Positions 35,062 to 43,108 of a DNA stretch of 64,000 bases are shown one piece after another; the first letter of the stretch is position 1; the number at the start of each line of letters is the position of its first letter. The stretch comes from Treponema ruminis (GTDB lineage Bacteria > Spirochaetota > Spirochaetia > Treponematales > Treponemataceae), in the NCBI GenBank assembly GCA_017161305.1, contig CP031518.1:2356001-2420000 (forward strand), written 5' to 3'. The position numbers and the translations under genes are program-made. The notes below the pieces were generated by a model. It searched no databases. It worked only from the letters and a program-made list of their open reading frames with translations, and was not told the DNA's origin.

Positions 35062-35370
35062 TTAAGCCCCTTCGCCCAAAACTTTTGGAACCTGGAAGTA
35101 GCCGTCCATGAATTTGTCGGTGACTTTTTTGACATCCGGGATATCCAGGCCCGCTACAATTTCGTCCTCGCGAAGTTTTTCGGCCTCAGTTGAAGGATAT
35201 GCGTCGTAAGGATTTTCTGAGTCATCGTATTTTGAAAGAATGTCGAAGTAGCCGACAATTTCGTCCACTTGCTTTTTAAGAGTAGCCATGTCAGTGCTTG
35301 AAGGTGACAGGCGTGAAAGATACAAGAGATTTTCAAGAGTTGTCTCGTCAACAGATTTATGTGTAGCCAT
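35062..35370 (-). CDS. gatC: Asp-tRNA(Asn)/Glu-tRNA(Gln) amidotransferase subunit C
   Basis: 102 residues from the ATG at 35370; an upstream start at 35406 would run through the promoter. Matches GatC: LENLLYLSRLSPSS helical start, VDEIVGYFDILSKYD, and the DEIVAGLD tail. Stabilises GatA and bridges GatB. No Shine-Dalgarno site, TATAAT 7 nt upstream. Confidence 0.93.
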   Translation of the reverse strand: MATHKSVDETTLENLLYLSRLSPSSTDMATLKKQVDEIVGYFDILSKYDDSENPYDAYPSTEAEKLREDEIVAGLDIPDVKKVTDKFMDGYFQVPKVLGEGA

Positions 35371-35377
35371 AAAGATA

Positions 35378-35408
35378 ATTATATTGAAAAAATGAGCAAT
35401 GAGCAATG
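35378..35408 (-). promoter_or_regulatory. gatCA promoter with AGCAATG repeats, leaderless candidate
   Basis: TTGCTC (35406-35401), 17-bp spacer, TATAAT (35383-35378), 7 nt to the ATG. The -35 is built from two tandem copies of a 7-mer (AGCAATG, + strand 35395-35408). Confidence 0.65.
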
Positions 35409-35444
35409 TGCAAGCAGAATTTTTTCCAAAACAGGATGGTTTAA

Positions 35445-36302
35445 TTATTTGTCGTCATCGTCTTTTTCTTCTTCGCTCATTTCCTCGTCTACGCCGGAAC
35501 GGTTTCGCAGGTACTGAAAATATGAGAAGCCTTTTTTGTTGCAACGGGCGATTAAGTCCAGGTCTTTTCGTCCCAAATCAAGGGCTATGGCCTTTTCAAG
35601 ATATTCACTGGCAAGATTGTATTTTTTGTTCTCGAAATGAATCTGAGACATGGCAATGTAAACAAGATATTTTTCTCCGGGAATTACAACGCACTTTTCT
35701 GCATTCTCAAAATGACGCAGGGCCTTTCCCTTGCCGCCGCCAAAGAGGGACGGAGCATAGAAGCACCAGTTTCCGAGACAGACATGGGAAATCGCACGAT
35801 TTTTGTTGACCAAAAGGGCTTTTTCATAAAAACCCTTGACCCTCATTCCGTATAAAAAAGTTGCGGCCACAGAGCGGGTCATATAATAGGCGGTGACATC
35901 CCCGGAAAGCTGGTACATCCATTCACAAATCTGCTCTTTTTTGCGCGCATCAATGCAGGCAAAATTATTTTTCATCAGGCGCTTCATTTCAGCACGAAGT
36001 TCCTTTTGGTTTCCGCTGGCATTCAGGGCATGCTCGTAATATTCGGCAAAGTAAAGGCTTTCAAGAAGACATTTCTCCTGCTCAAAATCCTTTGCGTGCA
36101 GGGGAAGTTCAGCAAGGGCCGCTTTTTTAAGATTATCGATTTCTTTGTAGGCGGCCTCATGCTCCACACTTTTGAGGGTAACACGGTAAGTTACAAAATC
36201 CTCAACCTTCTGCCGGGTGTAGGAAGAAATCACATCCTCAGCCGAAATAAATCCACACAAAAGAGAAAAAATCAAAATAAAAGAAAAAAAGCATCTTTTC
36301 AT
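35445..36302 (-). CDS. Secreted helical-repeat (TPR-like) protein
   Basis: 285 residues. Signal peptide of about 21 residues ending GFISA. The rest is helical with TPR-like pairs (ALRHFENAEKCVV, LASEYLEKAIAL) and an acidic tail (SEEEKDDDDK). Probably periplasmic, in protein interactions; no enzyme motif. Starts 1 nt after the uvrD-type gene stop with GGGAG in that gene's end, so co-expressed. Confidence 0.75.
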   Translation of the reverse strand: MKRCFFSFILIFSLLCGFISAEDVISSYTRQKVEDFVTYRVTLKSVEHEAAYKEIDNLKKAALAELPLHAKDFEQEKCLLESLYFAEYYEHALNASGNQKELRAEMKRLMKNNFACIDARKKEQICEWMYQLSGDVTAYYMTRSVAATFLYGMRVKGFYEKALLVNKNRAISHVCLGNWCFYAPSLFGGGKGKALRHFENAEKCVVIPGEKYLVYIAMSQIHFENKKYNLASEYLEKAIALDLGRKDLDLIARCNKKGFSYFQYLRNRSGVDEEMSEEEKDDDDK

Positions 36303-36303
36303 A

Positions 36304-38784
36304 TTACTCCCTCACTATCATCAGCTGGCTTTCCTGATACTTTGGAATGAAGCGCTTGACTCCGCTGTTTTCAAAACTGACCGTAATTGCGTACTCCCCT
36401 TCCTCGTTGGTCTGGGAATTTGCAATGATGCCGTAGCCGTAATCGTCGTGAAAGACTTTTGCTCCGCGGCAATATTTTCTTTTGATCGGGTCGGCTTCAA
36501 CATCAGGATGGCTCAGGCCACGCTCCCCGTAATCTCCGCCGTGAAATGAACTTCCCCGGTAGCGTGAAGGGAGCTGACCGATTGCCTTTACGCCCTCGCG
36601 CCCCATTTCAAGCAGGAAGGGACTGCATTTCATGTACTCGATATGTCCGTACATTCGGCGCACGGCACAGCTGGTAAGATAAAGCTCGTTCTTTGCCCGG
36701 GTAATTCCGACATAGCAAAGACGGCGCTCTTCCTCCATTTCTTCCTCGTCGTCTCCGTTCCGCGGGAAAACGCCCTCCTCCATGCCTGTCATGACGACCC
36801 GGTTGAATTCCAGGCCCTTCGTGTTGTGGAGGGTAATCAAAGTGACTGCATCTTCTGCGATATCCTCGTCCTCATTTGAAAGGGTGCGGTCAAGCTGAAT
36901 GTTGTCGAGAAAATCCAAAAGTCCCTGGCGTGCAAGAGGATAAGGAACAGCAGAGTTTGCAAGCTCCTGAATGTTCTCCACGCGGAAAGTGTGCTCGTCC
37001 TTGTCCCGCTCCTCATAATACTGGGCAAGGCCTGATTTTTTCGCGATTTTTTCGATAAGCTCAGCCAGAGTTTTGCGGCTTTCTCTTTTTTTAAGCTCAT
37101 TGCTTGATTCTCCTTCAACAAGCTGGCTTGCAAGCTCGCCGCCAGCCGTTGTGTCCTCGGTGAACATGGAATCAATCTCGTCAAAAATCTCAATGAACTT
37201 AGAAAGCTCGCCCCTCACCTTTGCAGAAAAGCCCTTCATTTTGTAGCGGCAGGCTGCGATTATGTCATTAGCCTCAAAATTCTGCTTAATTTCGCCGCTT
37301 TCTTCTATTAATTGGTGCTCAGTCTGAGAAGCAAGCACTATCGCGTCCTGAGTCTTGTTTCCGATTCCACGCGCCGGTTTGTTTATGATTCGGTGGAAGG
37401 CGATTTCATTTTTATGGTTGGCAACAAGCTCAAGCCATGCAATCAAATCCTTAACTTCCTCGCGCTCAAAGAATTTCAGCGAGCCGACGATGACATAAGG
37501 AATCTTTTTTTCAATAAAAATTCCTTCGAACTCTCTAGACTGTGCATTTGTACGATAAACGATAGCCCAGTCACTGTAAGGCGTTCCCTTTTCATGTGTT
37601 AAAGTAATCAAGTCCTTACAGAATACCGCCTCATCTCCGTAATAGAAACTTAAACGTAAATTTTCAGCTTCATTTTCTCGTCCAGCTTTTTTAAGCCTTT
37701 CAACTTCATATTCAAGCTGAGAACGAGACCATGCGAATTTACTATTCGACATAAACGCCAGCACAGGAGTTTTCCCGCTGCCCCGCTCAGCACGAAGGGT
37801 CTTTCCAAGGCGTCCGTGATTGTTCTTAATCACATTGTCTGCAAGGGAAAGAATTTCCTGAGTCGAACGGTAATTGCTTTCCAGGCGGACTATTTTAGTT
37901 CCTTCAAAAATCTTGGGGAAATTGAGGATATTCTGGATTTCAGCTCCACGGAATTTGTAAATCGACTGGTCATCATCACCGACTACACAGACGTAAGTGC
38001 CGCTGCCCTCATTCAGGCCGGAAAGGGCCTCGAGCAGCTTGAACTGAGCCACATTCGAGTCCTGATACTCATCGACCATAATCACGCGGAAACGGCGGTA
38101 CATTTTTTCTCGAAGGGCGGCATTTTCCTCAAGGGCAAGATATGGAAGCAAAATCAAATCACCGAAATCAACATTTCCGGTCGCCCTGAGCCTTTTTTCG
38201 TAAGCCTCATACATCTGAGGAAAGTCACTCGGATTCAAAAAAGCCTCACGAGTAAGGAGCTCCGGGCTGTCTGGCTTGAGGCAGTAATCTTTTGCAAGCG
38301 CGATTTTTCTTGCATACTGGGCCGCCTCTTTTTTGGTGAGTTTTGGCTCGACCTTCTGAATCAAAGAAACGACATCATCGTCGTCATAAACGGTAAAGTT
38401 CGGATCAACACCGGCTTCCTCGGCATAAACGCGAAGAAACCATGCTCCAAAGGAATGGAATGTGCGGATTTGAGCTTCTGCAGCCCTGGGTTCAAGGCCA
38501 ACCGCACGCTCATGCATTTCATTTGCAGCCTTTTTGGTAAAGGTAACGGCCAGAATCGAATAAGGATTTACGTTCTTTTCACCGATGAGATAGGCAATTT
38601 TAGTTGTAATTACGCGGGTTTTACCGGAACCGGCTCCCGCCAGAATCAAAAGCGGGCTTCCCTCATGAACGACAGCCTCATGCTGCTGGGGATTCAGAAC
38701 TGAAAGATATTCCTTAGCCCGGTCAGAAAGCTGGCCCGTCTGAGAAGAATTTATGCCAGAAAGAATGTCGTCTTCAAGTGACAT
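36304..38784 (-). CDS. pcrA: UvrD/PcrA-type DNA helicase
   Basis: Superfamily 1A 3'-5' helicase for repair and replication conflicts. 826 residues from the ATG at 38784; an upstream start at 38820 would extend into the promoter. Motifs: LNPQQHEAV, Walker A AGAGSGKTRVI, DEYQDSN, GDDDQSIYKFRGA, LESNYRST, LHNTKGLEFNRVV and RLCYVGITRAK. The C-terminal 50 residues (VFHDDYGYGII) form the Tudor-like tail typical of PcrA/UvrD. Confidence 0.96.
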   Translation of the reverse strand: MSLEDDILSGINSSQTGQLSDRAKEYLSVLNPQQHEAVVHEGSPLLILAGAGSGKTRVITTKIAYLIGEKNVNPYSILAVTFTKKAANEMHERAVGLEPRAAEAQIRTFHSFGAWFLRVYAEEAGVDPNFTVYDDDDVVSLIQKVEPKLTKKEAAQYARKIALAKDYCLKPDSPELLTREAFLNPSDFPQMYEAYEKRLRATGNVDFGDLILLPYLALEENAALREKMYRRFRVIMVDEYQDSNVAQFKLLEALSGLNEGSGTYVCVVGDDDQSIYKFRGAEIQNILNFPKIFEGTKIVRLESNYRSTQEILSLADNVIKNNHGRLGKTLRAERGSGKTPVLAFMSNSKFAWSRSQLEYEVERLKKAGRENEAENLRLSFYYGDEAVFCKDLITLTHEKGTPYSDWAIVYRTNAQSREFEGIFIEKKIPYVIVGSLKFFEREEVKDLIAWLELVANHKNEIAFHRIINKPARGIGNKTQDAIVLASQTEHQLIEESGEIKQNFEANDIIAACRYKMKGFSAKVRGELSKFIEIFDEIDSMFTEDTTAGGELASQLVEGESSNELKKRESRKTLAELIEKIAKKSGLAQYYEERDKDEHTFRVENIQELANSAVPYPLARQGLLDFLDNIQLDRTLSNEDEDIAEDAVTLITLHNTKGLEFNRVVMTGMEEGVFPRNGDDEEEMEEERRLCYVGITRAKNELYLTSCAVRRMYGHIEYMKCSPFLLEMGREGVKAIGQLPSRYRGSSFHGGDYGERGLSHPDVEADPIKRKYCRGAKVFHDDYGYGIIANSQTNEEGEYAITVSFENSGVKRFIPKYQESQLMIVRE

Positions 38785-38790
38785 AAGCCT

Positions 38791-38796
38791 ATTATA
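38791..38796 (-). promoter_or_regulatory. TATAAT box 6 nt before the pcrA ATG
   Basis: Perfect TATAAT on the minus strand, 6 nt from the ATG at 38784; no Shine-Dalgarno motif. The -35 (38819-38814, TGGAAT) is weak and lies 8 nt after the T-tract of the cyclase-operon terminator. Confidence 0.55.
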
Positions 38797-38826
38797 ACAA
38801 AAAAGCCCCTGGAATTCCACTTAGTG

Positions 38827-38857
38827 AAAAAAAAATCCCGGCATCTTTTAGCCGGGA
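38827..38857 (-). terminator. Terminator of the barrel-FecR-cyclase operon
   Basis: Stem TCCCGGC / GCCGGGA (38836-38842, 38851-38857) with 8-nt loop, then nine T on the minus strand (38835-38827). Confidence 0.88.
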
Positions 38858-38864
38858 AATTATT

Positions 38865-41162
38865 TTACTTGCTCAAAAGGCGGAAGCATTTAAGCGCGGA
38901 ATTATATGCCACGCCGAAATCATCCTCTTCCTTAGGGAAGCGGCCCTTTACGAAGAAGCTTTCAAGCAGCTTCACATAATATGATGCAACATTGTCATGA
39001 GGATTTGTCTGGCTCAGGCTCTTGAACTTTTCAAGGGCTGAGGCATAGTCCTCATGGTCAAAATTCTGCATTGCGCTTTCCCAGACTTCCAGATACTTAA
39101 GCAGGTGTTCGTTTGAATTGCTTTTCAGGGTAAGAGGTTCGTAAAGGGTGAGCGGTGTGTTTACGTTCACTACCTGAACTTTGTCCAGACGGCGGCAGAG
39201 AATTTCCTGACCAAGCTGCCTGTAAGTTGCCTCGCTCACAAGAATACCGAAAGTTGAATACTGCTTGTTTACGCCCTCAAGACGGCTGGCGAGGTTTACG
39301 TTGTTGCCCATCATGGTGTAGTTCTTTTTGTTTTCACTGCCCATGTAACCGGCAATCATCTCGCCAGAGTTAATTCCTATTCGGGTGAAAATCTCCTTTT
39401 TGTTTTCGACCATGATTTTAAAAGCCGAATAGAGGTTTTCGTCCATTCCAGGAGCTTTTGGCAGGGCTGCAACTTCCTTGATTTTTGCATTCATGAGCTT
39501 TTCGACCTGCTTCATTTTGAGGGCAGCCTTAACAGCCCTTTTCGCATGGTCTTCCATTTTAAGAGGGGCACCTACAAGAGCGATGATTGCATCTCCCTCG
39601 TACTTATCAATCGTGCCGCCTTCTTCCATGATAATGTCGCTCATTTCAGTGAGGTAGTAATTAAGAAGGGCAACCAGCTGGCTGGCCGTAAGAAGCTCTG
39701 AGAAAGAAGAGAACTTCTGAATGTCAGTGAAGATTGCCGTCATCTCGCGATTTTCGCCACCCAATTTAAAGCTGTCAGGATTTGCAACAATCTGATTTAC
39801 AACATCTTTTGAAAGACACTGACTGAATGCATTCGTGATGAATTTTTTGTCTTTTGAAGCCGTAAGGAAGCCGATTACAAGAGTTGCAATGTAAGTCAAG
39901 AGTGAAGAAAAAAGCGGAACTGCCTGACCGACATAAATTCTTGTCGAACGGAAGACTAAAAGCTGGATTAAAGAAGATGCACAAATAACGAGCAGGCCGA
40001 GAAGGATTTTGCCCGAAGTTGACTTCATCAAATTAGTAACGAAAATGATGATCAGGGCAAAAATCAGGGCGTACAGAAGCGAAATCCAGACCGGGGCTTC
40101 ACCGACAAAATCTCCGTTGAGGATCTGATTTGCTACAGTGTAGTGAACGCCAGGAAGAGGATAATGGGCTTCATACTGATTTACGCCGTAATCAGCAGTG
40201 CTTGAGGCACAGGTTCCGATAATACAGATTGCCGAAGCCAGCCGTGATTTCAAGTCATTGTAGAGGTTTGTATATTCTTCAATGTAGTTTTCCTCGCCGT
40301 CTTCCTGCATATACATGCGCAAGAGGGCAACCCGATAAATGTCGTAAAGGGAAATGTAGTTGTAGTCGTTGAACTGCATTTTCGGATATTTGAGGATAAA
40401 CTTGCCGTCGTTTCCGCGGGGAATCACAAGATTTTTTATAGTACCGCCGATTTCGACATTTTCAAGCGTAATTTTCCGATTTTCGACGATGACTTTAGGA
40501 TTTCCCAGTCTTTTAAGAACGGCAGGAAGGGTAAGATGACCATAGTACTGGCCGTCATATTTTGCGACTGCATTTACCCTGCGGTAGGAATTGTCCTTGT
40601 CCGGGTCGGTAGACACGTTTCCGACCGCTGCCGAATACTTAACGAAATCAGAAATAGAGGGAGTTACGCCCGTAAATTCCTGAGTTGAAGTATCTCCCTT
40701 TTCCTCAAGATTTTTAATGGCTCCCTTTTCTTCCATCAGGCCTTTGGCTTCATCATCAATATCAGATTTATTGTCAAGAACAAAGCTAAGGTAAGTGATT
40801 TTGCTTTTCTTGAGTGACAATTCCAGTACATCATCAGGCCAGAAGGGCTGGAAATTATCGTCAACGCTGACAGGCGCCTTGTCAGTAAAAGTCAAATCGA
40901 ATACAACTGACTCAGCCCCCATTTCTTCCATAACGGAAAGACAATCAGCGTAGATATTACGGGGCAATGGAAAGGCCGCTATATTTTCAATCGTATAGTC
41001 ATCGATTCCAACCATTATTACATCATTCCGGATCTCCGTAGCCGGCAAAACCCTCTGAAATAAATCAGAAAGCTTTGCGTCGAGAGTTGTGAGCAAAAGC
41101 AGGGCGCTTACCCCGACACTCAGAATCGGAAGGAGAAAAGAAAAAACTTTTCGCTTAGTCAT
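38865..41162 (-). CDS. CHASE2-domain adenylate/guanylate cyclase, catalytically intact
   Basis: 765 residues. N-terminal helix (about 8-28), CHASE2 extracytoplasmic sensor (about 30-340, including DVIMVGIDDYTIENI and AESVVFDLTFTD), three membrane helices about 350-430, then class III cyclase domain. Metal-binding Asp480 (TAIFTDIQKF) and Asp524 (YEGDAII) and transition-state Asn623/Arg627 (NNVNLASR) are all present, so it should make a cyclic nucleotide. Ends with TPR-like helices. The start overlaps the FecR stop by 8 nt. The FecR partner and CHASE2 domain suggest envelope sensing coupled to cAMP. Paralogue of the dead protein at 464-2764. Confidence 0.93.
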   Translation of the reverse strand: MTKRKVFSFLLPILSVGVSALLLLTTLDAKLSDLFQRVLPATEIRNDVIMVGIDDYTIENIAAFPLPRNIYADCLSVMEEMGAESVVFDLTFTDKAPVSVDDNFQPFWPDDVLELSLKKSKITYLSFVLDNKSDIDDEAKGLMEEKGAIKNLEEKGDTSTQEFTGVTPSISDFVKYSAAVGNVSTDPDKDNSYRRVNAVAKYDGQYYGHLTLPAVLKRLGNPKVIVENRKITLENVEIGGTIKNLVIPRGNDGKFILKYPKMQFNDYNYISLYDIYRVALLRMYMQEDGEENYIEEYTNLYNDLKSRLASAICIIGTCASSTADYGVNQYEAHYPLPGVHYTVANQILNGDFVGEAPVWISLLYALIFALIIIFVTNLMKSTSGKILLGLLVICASSLIQLLVFRSTRIYVGQAVPLFSSLLTYIATLVIGFLTASKDKKFITNAFSQCLSKDVVNQIVANPDSFKLGGENREMTAIFTDIQKFSSFSELLTASQLVALLNYYLTEMSDIIMEEGGTIDKYEGDAIIALVGAPLKMEDHAKRAVKAALKMKQVEKLMNAKIKEVAALPKAPGMDENLYSAFKIMVENKKEIFTRIGINSGEMIAGYMGSENKKNYTMMGNNVNLASRLEGVNKQYSTFGILVSEATYRQLGQEILCRRLDKVQVVNVNTPLTLYEPLTLKSNSNEHLLKYLEVWESAMQNFDHEDYASALEKFKSLSQTNPHDNVASYYVKLLESFFVKGRFPKEEDDFGVAYNSALKCFRLLSK

Positions 41163-41529
41163 CAAGCTCGCCTTCTGCCATTACATCAGATGCACGAGAA
41201 GCAGCAGTTGCAGTGCCCTTGCCCTTTTTTGATACGGAACCAGACATTCCGAGCTTTGCATTAATCTGCTCTGCGACAGTTCCCTTTTTCGGGGTGCGGA
41301 GAGTGATGTCCTTTCCGTCGGCTGTGAGAACGAGCTTTGAATTTGTACCCAGGCTAACGATTGTTTCATCGCTTACAGTCATGCCGGCTTTTACAGGAAT
41401 AGCCTTGCCATTTTCTGACTCAGAATAAGTTACCTTGCCGGAAAAGCTTTTTACCTCATAATCTTTTGCAGAAGCAAAAAAAGCTGCGAATGCGAGCAAT
41501 GCGCCCGCCAAAACCATAGATTTTTTCAT
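41155..41529 (-). CDS. FecR-domain periplasmic protein
   Basis: 124 residues. Signal peptide (ends FASA), then a FecR-like beta domain: KSFSGKVTYS, GKAIPVKAGMTVSDETIVSLGTNSKLVL, with a Lys/Ala-rich low-complexity tail. FecR proteins often pair with CHASE2 cyclases or kinases as periplasmic partners. Sits 11 nt after the transglutaminase-like gene and overlaps the cyclase gene, indicating a complex. Confidence 0.85.
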   Translation of the reverse strand: MKKSMVLAGALLAFAAFFASAKDYEVKSFSGKVTYSESENGKAIPVKAGMTVSDETIVSLGTNSKLVLTADGKDITLRTPKKGTVAEQINAKLGMSGSVSKKGKGTATAASRASDVMAEGELDD

Positions 41530-41540
41530 AAATCTCCTCC

Positions 41541-43106
41541 TTATTTGAGATATCTTAATATTCGTTCGACAGATGGGAGCTCGATGTCAGTGTCAGACTC
41601 AGGAACACTCACCGCCTTATATAATTGCCAGGCATCGCTCATAGGATAAAGCTTTGCCTCGCCCTTTTTACTTGCACTCTTCCATTGATTATAACCCGCT
41701 GCCCGCGAGATTTCAAAATTTTCCTGAGAAATTGTAGCTTCAAGCGGAATCCATGCCTTTCCGCCCTGAATTACGTAGCGGCCATCCTTTAAAACTTCAG
41801 CTGCCTTTTTGGGATCAATGCCGGAATCAAAAGCCATGAAAATGTGGCCCGGAATCGTGATGAAAGCGGTTGAAATTCCGATTGACTCAAAAATAGCGCA
41901 GTTGAGGATTGAAAGGTCGTCACAGTCACCGCCGGAATACAAGAGGGTCTGGTAAGGGAACTGAAGGAAGTCGACGTCCTGGGTTTCGCTCGATGAAAAT
42001 GGACTTGTCGGATCCTTTACATAGCTTATTCCATAGGCCTTGAGGGTAGCGAAGATTCCCTTTGCGATGGAAATATTCTGAGTTGCCTCGTTCTGAGGAT
42101 TTTTGATGATGATTGATTTTGCAAGCTTAGAGATTTTGTTTGCCGCACCGTCATGACTGCTGACGAAAGCCGCCGCCCTCTGGTCATCTTCCCAGCTCAT
42201 GGCATTTCGATTGAGGGCCGTAAAGTCAAGAATCTGCTCGCTTGTTACTCGTTTTCCAAGCGATGTGTAGGAAATAATGACTTTTCCTTCGGTTTTGTGA
42301 ACCATGAGGGATTCAAGAATTGTCTCGTTGATAAAGGCCGTGAGTTCCGCAGAAAAATATTCGTTGCGCTCAATGCTTTCATATTCAGCACAGACCTTTG
42401 GATTCTGCATGTATTCAGGGATAAGGACTGAAACAGTGACGTCCCGGATTCTGTTTTCCTCGCCGTTATAAAATGCAAGGGAACCGAAAGAATTTTCGTT
42501 GTAATAACTGTAGAAAACTGGGAAAATCGGCTGAACTTCATGGTCATCAAGCTCAACGCCGCCAGTAGAAAGAATACCTCTGCTGAAACTATATTTGACG
42601 CTCAAGCCCACATCGAATCTGGTAGCAAAATCTTTGGGAGAAAAACGAAAATCACTGTATCCCGCGAAAGCTCCAAGTTTAAGTTCTGGGAAAGCATAAA
42701 AATCAGCAAAAACACGCCCACCAAAAAGACTTCCGTTCATTGCTTTTGTGCCTTTTGACTCAACTGCCGGGAACTGCCACATTCCACCATAAAACTGACC
42801 GCCCGCCGCAAACCTGTCATGCAAACGGCAAAGATAAGTGAGAGCCAAATCACCGTAGTAAAGCGGAGTGGTGTCCAAAGTCTGGGCCTTTATTCCTGCC
42901 GCGCCAGCCTGCAATCCAAATCCAATCTTGTCGCGACCGCGGATGGTAATCGGATAAAAGTCAAAAGAAATCGTTCCGGAAACAGAATTGTCAAAATCAC
43001 CTTCTGTGTGCAAGTCAAACTGAGGCATAAGAGCGACTTCAAAATCAAGACAAAACAATGGAAGAGAAAAGAAAACAACAAGGAAAAGCGCCGCAAATCT
43101 CTTCAT
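41541..43106 (-). CDS. Beta-barrel protein with active transglutaminase-like domain
   Basis: 521 residues. Signal peptide (ends PLFC), an outer-membrane-barrel-like N-terminal half (about 20-190: alternating hydrophobic strands such as GFGLQAGAAGIKA, LALTYLCRL), and a C-terminal transglutaminase-like domain. Cys395 in YSGGDCDDLS, His421 in PGHIFMAFD, Asp427 and the following KAWIPLE form the expected Cys-His-Asp layout, so it may be a cysteine protease or crosslinking enzyme. Two nt after its paralogue, with a GGAGAG ribosome site. Substrate unknown. Confidence 0.8.
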   Translation of the reverse strand: MKRFAALFLVVFFSLPLFCLDFEVALMPQFDLHTEGDFDNSVSGTISFDFYPITIRGRDKIGFGLQAGAAGIKAQTLDTTPLYYGDLALTYLCRLHDRFAAGGQFYGGMWQFPAVESKGTKAMNGSLFGGRVFADFYAFPELKLGAFAGYSDFRFSPKDFATRFDVGLSVKYSFSRGILSTGGVELDDHEVQPIFPVFYSYYNENSFGSLAFYNGEENRIRDVTVSVLIPEYMQNPKVCAEYESIERNEYFSAELTAFINETILESLMVHKTEGKVIISYTSLGKRVTSEQILDFTALNRNAMSWEDDQRAAAFVSSHDGAANKISKLAKSIIIKNPQNEATQNISIAKGIFATLKAYGISYVKDPTSPFSSSETQDVDFLQFPYQTLLYSGGDCDDLSILNCAIFESIGISTAFITIPGHIFMAFDSGIDPKKAAEVLKDGRYVIQGGKAWIPLEATISQENFEISRAAGYNQWKSASKKGEAKLYPMSDAWQLYKAVSVPESDTDIELPSVERILRYLK

Positions 43107-43108
43107 TT

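Noticed and set aside
37816-38703. 295-residue plus-strand frame
   Set aside because: Antisense to the PcrA/UvrD helicase gene.
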